From positions 1 through 64,000 of the forward strand of contig NZ_JABBNU010000011.1 of NCBI RefSeq assembly GCF_012926615.1: a DNA stretch of 64,000 bases, read 5' to 3'. Below, in pieces: positions 63,395 through 64,000 of this stretch. Below the pieces are notes generated by a model. The model did no database searches and was not told where the DNA came from. It was given only the letters and a program-made list of their open reading frames with translations. The DNA comes from Marinigracilibium pacificum. GTDB lineage: Bacteria > Bacteroidota > Bacteroidia > Cytophagales > Cyclobacteriaceae. Both the position numbers and the translations under genes were made by a program. The number at the start of each line of letters is the position of its first letter. Position 1 is the stretch's first letter.

Positions 63395-64000
63395 ATGAGC
63401 GTTATACTAAATAATATCAAAACAACTACCAGAGCTTTGCTAAAGCATCGTAATAATACTATTATTAATCTGTTAGGCTTAAGTATCGGTGTTGCCGGAG
63501 CACTTATGCTTTTGGTTTTATATTCTCATTTTTCAGGATATGATAAGTACCATGATGATTATCAAAGGATTTTCAGAGTAAATACACATGACAACTTCCG
63601 TGGAGAATTATATTATTCGATGGGTGTACAGGCAATATTGCCAACCTCCATTGAAAATAAGATTCCTGAAATAGAAAATTCAGTTTTCTTTTCTGGTGTA
63701 TATAGTGCAGATAAATTGATTACCATTCCTAAAAAAGGAGGTAATGAAGAATATTTTCAATTAGATGGAAGAGAGAATGTAGCGTATACTTCCGGAGCGT
63801 TTTTTGAGATTTTTAGTAGAGAGATTTTAAGAGGAGGTAAAAAGGAAAAACTACTGAACTCAAAAAATGAGGCTGTTATTTCAGAATCAATTGCTTTGAA
63901 ATGGTTTGGTTCAACTGATGTGATCGGCAACGACTTTATTCTGGATGGCCATGATACATTTGTAATAACCGGTGTAATGGAAGATTACCGTAATGACACA
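63395..64000 (+). CDS. FtsX-like ABC permease 3, cut by the window end
   Basis: At least 202 codons in frame from ATG 63395, directly after the TAA of permease 2. The sequence begins MSVILNNIKTTTRALLKHR, then a hydrophobic segment (NLLGLSIGVAGALMLLVLYSH) and a MacB-type periplasmic start (YDKYHDDYQRIFRVN, later EAVISESIALKWFG). Same family as the two preceding permeases; the C-terminal part lies outside the window. Confidence 0.9.
   Translation, partial: MSVILNNIKTTTRALLKHRNNTIINLLGLSIGVAGALMLLVLYSHFSGYDKYHDDYQRIFRVNTHDNFRGELYYSMGVQAILPTSIENKIPEIENSVFFSGVYSADKLITIPKKGGNEEYFQLDGRENVAYTSGAFFEIFSREILRGGKKEKLLNSKNEAVISESIALKWFGSTDVIGNDFILDGHDTFVITGVMEDYRNDT

Overview
The window reads as chromosomal DNA of a gliding-type Bacteroidetes, most likely a Cytophagales relative. 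It carries gldA-gldF-gldG, a Bacteroidetes-style dcw cluster, DAP-type MurE, TAnnTTTG-like -7 promoter elements, few recognisable Shine-Dalgarno sequences, many lipoproteins, and tandem FtsX-like permeases beside an NtrC-type regulator. No rRNA, tRNA, CRISPR array, transposase or phage structural gene was found.

Region 1 (1-9253) is the accessory part and the most unusual. Three modular peptidoglycan-attacking proteins stand in tandem: a pesticin/T4-lysozyme-like muramidase (cut by the window start) and two different M15-type D,D-peptidases. Each is followed within 0-50 bp by one or two small predicted lipoproteins, which look like periplasmic immunity proteins. The copies share nearly identical 5' DNA (about 98% by eye over 245-257 bp blocks) and then switch abruptly to unrelated tips. 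The second and third copies start in the middle of a peptidoglycan-binding domain and have no convincing start codon, so they resemble orphan (silent) toxin-immunity modules that could recombine into a full-length gene upstream of the window. A lipoprotein reading frame that has lost its start codon closes the region.

Region 2 (9429-17782) holds ordinary genes: an MgtC/DUF4010 membrane protein, an SDR oxidoreductase, a DUF4349 lipoprotein, a PQQ-type propeller protein, a LysR regulator with a divergent secreted protein, and a TlpA-like lipoprotein.

Region 3 (17890-33806) is the division and wall cluster mraZ-rsmH-ftsL-ftsI-murE-mraY-murD-ftsW-murG-murC-ftsQ-ftsA-ftsZ, tightly packed and without murF or ddl. 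A clear array of three 10-bp MraZ boxes precedes it. Two tandem hairpin elements follow ftsZ and are complementary to the ftsZ leader.

Region 4 (33805-51645) contains an FMN reductase, a peroxiredoxin-like protein, purine nucleoside phosphorylase, a PagL-type lipid A deacylase with a GIN-domain lipoprotein, gldAFG plus a DUF4340 protein, a membrane protein/winged-helix/CreD operon with two matching operators, a GH3-family enzyme, dnaN, alkaline phosphatase, DoxX and a ROK kinase.

Region 5 (51697-64000) is a divergent regulatory locus. A sigma-54 response regulator and histidine kinase run leftward, and a MacAB-like export operon (adaptor, ATPase, at least three large permeases, the last cut by the window end) runs rightward. 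Between them lie -24/-12-like elements on both strands and one TGTCCG-N4-CGGACG palindrome.
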